A stretch of 64,000 bases of DNA from the NCBI RefSeq assembly GCF_000621325.1, contig NZ_JHYQ01000024.1, forward strand, positions 1 to 64,000, written 5' to 3'. The translations under genes were made by a program, and so were the position numbers. Source of the DNA: Thiothrix lacustris DSM 21227 (GTDB lineage: Bacteria; Pseudomonadota; Gammaproteobacteria; Thiotrichales; Thiotrichaceae). Each line of letters begins with the position of its first letter. The stretch's first letter is position 1. Under the pieces are notes generated by a model. It was not told the DNA's origin. It saw nothing but the letters and a program-made list of their open reading frames with translations, and did no database searches. Shown here in pieces: positions 62,294-64,000 of the stretch.

Positions 62294-63562
62294 TTATGCG
62301 GCATGAGTGGCTGCTATAGAAGGAGTGGTGAGTTGTATAATACCTTCACCGCAGTTTTCCTTAGCAATCTGATTACGGCCGTTACGCTTGGCGCGATAAA
62401 GCGCCCGATCTGCCGCATTAAGTAACATGGCGGGATAGATAACCATTGTTTCCGGCACGTTATGAGGTTCATAGGGAGCATTAGGCGTGCAGCTGGATAC
62501 GCCGATACTTACCGTGACAATACGAGGGATAGCGCCATCAGAGTGAGGTACACGTTGAGCTTCTACACTTTTACGAACCCGTTCTGCGAGTAAAGCAGCA
62601 TCTTCCGGGGTGGTATCGGGTAATAAAATAACAAATTCTTCACCACCATGGCGTGCTACTACATCAGATGCTCTGCGAGCGACAGCCTTGATGCATTGGG
62701 CAATAATTTGTAGGCATTGGTCACCTGCTTGATGTCCATGGCGATCGTTGTAGCGCTTAAAGTGGTCAACATCGATCATTAACAGTGATAAAGGTTTGCT
62801 TTCGCGGGCAGCACGTCGCCATTCCGTTTTAAAAGTGCTATCGAAATAACGCCGATTGGAAATTTGTGTCACGGGATCTGTATGTGCTTGTTCCTGAACT
62901 TGTATTTGTGCTTTGTGAAGATCATTCAGCAAGCTGGTAATAGAGCGAGAAGCCATCGCTAATAGTACACCTAGCAACACTGTTGCTAATGCCAAGGTTT
63001 GCTGGACATAAGCACCTAGCAATAGCAGATTTAGAATGATAGGCAATAGGACAGCACCAATTTGAACATATAAAGCGAAGCTAGATAATGCCAAAACGGG
63101 TATGGCGGCAACAATGGCTCCCGCTAGTAAAAGTACATGCACGGCTTGGGTAATAGGTTCTGATGAAAATAAAATAAATCCTGATACGCCCCATAGTGCG
63201 CTTATTAATGTCGAATAAATTAGATAACGTTGCCCAAAAGCTTGTAATTCTTCGGGTGAGTAATGTTGTGAGGGTAAAAAGTTTTGCCCGTATAGCCAAC
63301 GGGTGACATTCATGGCGAATATCGAACCATACCAAACCAATAGTAACAGCAGGTTGTTATCCTGCTCTGTCCAGCGCAGTAGAATAAACAGGCTAGCAGC
63401 AAAGATATTTCCCCAAAACCAAGTGGAGCCGTGGCGGGATAAAAAGGTAATTTGCCCATGAAGGATCATGGGTGAGCTGTACAAAGATGAACTGGTTTTT
63501 TTCTTATTCATTGTCATTAAGTCTTTCTTGGTTGCAACCATCAAATTACTTCGCCTTGGCAT
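62294..63562 (-). CDS. Membrane diguanylate cyclase (GGDEF)
   Basis: This 422-residue protein has about six N-terminal hydrophobic helices (about 35-205) forming a membrane sensor of unassigned type, a short helical linker and a GGDEF domain with DVDHFKRYNDRHGHQAGD and the active motif GGEEF. An RASD I-site five residues upstream predicts product inhibition by c-di-GMP. It is probably active. AGGGG precedes ATG 63562. c-di-GMP commonly controls exopolysaccharide, but no link to the nearby cluster is shown. Confidence 0.92.
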   Translation of the reverse strand: MPRRSNLMVATKKDLMTMNKKKTSSSLYSSPMILHGQITFLSRHGSTWFWGNIFAASLFILLRWTEQDNNLLLLLVWYGSIFAMNVTRWLYGQNFLPSQHYSPEELQAFGQRYLIYSTLISALWGVSGFILFSSEPITQAVHVLLLAGAIVAAIPVLALSSFALYVQIGAVLLPIILNLLLLGAYVQQTLALATVLLGVLLAMASRSITSLLNDLHKAQIQVQEQAHTDPVTQISNRRYFDSTFKTEWRRAARESKPLSLLMIDVDHFKRYNDRHGHQAGDQCLQIIAQCIKAVARRASDVVARHGGEEFVILLPDTTPEDAALLAERVRKSVEAQRVPHSDGAIPRIVTVSIGVSSCTPNAPYEPHNVPETMVIYPAMLLNAADRALYRAKRNGRNQIAKENCGEGIIQLTTPSIAATHAA

Positions 63563-63687
63563 GACGCCCCTGTCGAGGCCAAGTCTGAATATAGTGCATC
63601 CTGTTGGGGATTGCGCTAGCTAGGTTGATTTTATATCGAGCAATAATAGATTTTTTTTATAATAAATAGCAAGCTCAAAAAGTGTCC

Positions 63688-63999
63688 TCATGATGCTAGT
63701 GTTTGCAAAACTTTGTCCAGATGCGCGAATGGCGTGTAAAAATGTGGTGACAGCCGCACACCACCACCACGGAGTGCACAAAATACTCCGTTATCCTGTA
63801 AGTGTTTGAACAGTGCTTCATTCGTCAGGGTACGTGAACGGAAGGTCAGCATCCCTGAGCGCCTTTCCGGGCGGGTATCACTGAGGATTTCAATGTCGGG
63901 TAGCGTCGCCAGCCCATCCAGCAGGTACTGTATGCGTGCGGAAAGTTGCGCCCACACTTCATCCATTCCTGCTTCCAACAAGACCCCAAGGCTGGCGTG
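63688..63999 (-). CDS. Class V aminotransferase (cysteine-desulfurase-like), C-terminal part
   Basis: The frame runs off the right edge, giving about 103 residues of a C-terminal domain. It contains HASLGVLLEAGMDEVWAQL, RSGMLTFRS and a C-terminal GGGVRLSPHFYTPFAHLDKVLQ, typical of PLP class V aminotransferases of the desulfurase/isopenicillin-epimerase-like group. The PLP lysine and catalytic residues lie outside the window, so the reaction cannot be assigned. Confidence 0.82.
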   Translation of the reverse strand, partial: HASLGVLLEAGMDEVWAQLSARIQYLLDGLATLPDIEILSDTRPERRSGMLTFRSRTLTNEALFKHLQDNGVFCALRGGGVRLSPHFYTPFAHLDKVLQTLAS

Positions 64000-64000
64000 C

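Noticed and set aside
62216-62425. 69-codon plus-strand open frame
   Set aside because: Largely antisense to the diguanylate cyclase 3' end, with no family match or ribosome site.

Overview
The window looks like chromosome of a sulfur-oxidising gammaproteobacterium, most like Thiothrix and its relatives. This is inferred from gene content read by eye: a complete Na+-NQR operon with nqrM, two subunits of a cytoplasmic NiFe sulfhydrogenase, a YeeE/TsuA-type sulfur-compound transporter, a glutathione-dependent peroxiredoxin-glutaredoxin fusion beside glutathione reductase, and a Tol-Pal operon behind ruvB. No phage, plasmid or CRISPR locus is visible. The only insertion sequence is the right end of an IS200/IS605-type element at the left edge.

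Layout. 1-320: 3' end of an OrfB/TnpB gene plus the IS right-end hairpin. 322-2228 (-): NAD- and Fe-S-binding subunits of a hydrogenase. 2444-5455 (+): large hybrid histidine kinase. 5585-7762 (+): Prx5-Grx fusion and glutathione reductase. 7851-13797: EamA transporter, M48 protease, lytic transglycosylase, and a hemerythrin/DOMON-like/NamZ three-gene set. 14059-20752 (+): nqrABCDEF, nqrM and a CBS-pair protein, with a promoter and a leader hairpin. 20724-29972: rhomboid, DUF1415, secreted GH26-CBM2 enzyme, phosphoesterase, pyrC, FKBP, purD, two lipoproteins, and two paralogous HTH genes, one fused to an NBR1-type four-tryptophan domain. 30077-33619 (-): tRNA-Lys, YeeE/YedE transporter, and a Rad50/SMC-like ATPase with two membrane helices plus a 72-residue partner gene. 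33722-40487 (-): ruvB-ybgC-tolQRAB-pal-cpoB.

40488-55506 is an AT-rich leader ending in an ops (RfaH-type) element, followed by a 13-gene polysaccharide operon on the plus strand: WecA-like initiator, perosamine-synthase-like aminotransferase, Wzx flippase, glycosyltransferases, Wzy-like polymerase, an ALG14/ALG13-type pair, gmd, fcl, manC and a Wzc-like tyrosine autokinase. The sugar genes predict GDP-mannose, GDP-L-fucose and probably GDP-perosamine. The AT-rich middle of the cluster suggests separate ancestry.

55527-64000 (-): hrpA, whose 3' part contains an in-frame copy of a dispersed palindromic repeat also found after the peroxiredoxin gene; a V8-like protease lipoprotein; a winged-helix/TPR-like protein; a membrane diguanylate cyclase; and the 3' end of a class V aminotransferase.

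The best candidates for undescribed biology are the membrane-anchored Rad50-like ATPase with its small partner, the HTH/four-tryptophan-domain protein with its short paralogue and palindrome, and the repeat inside hrpA. None has a complete gene set that would prove a new system.
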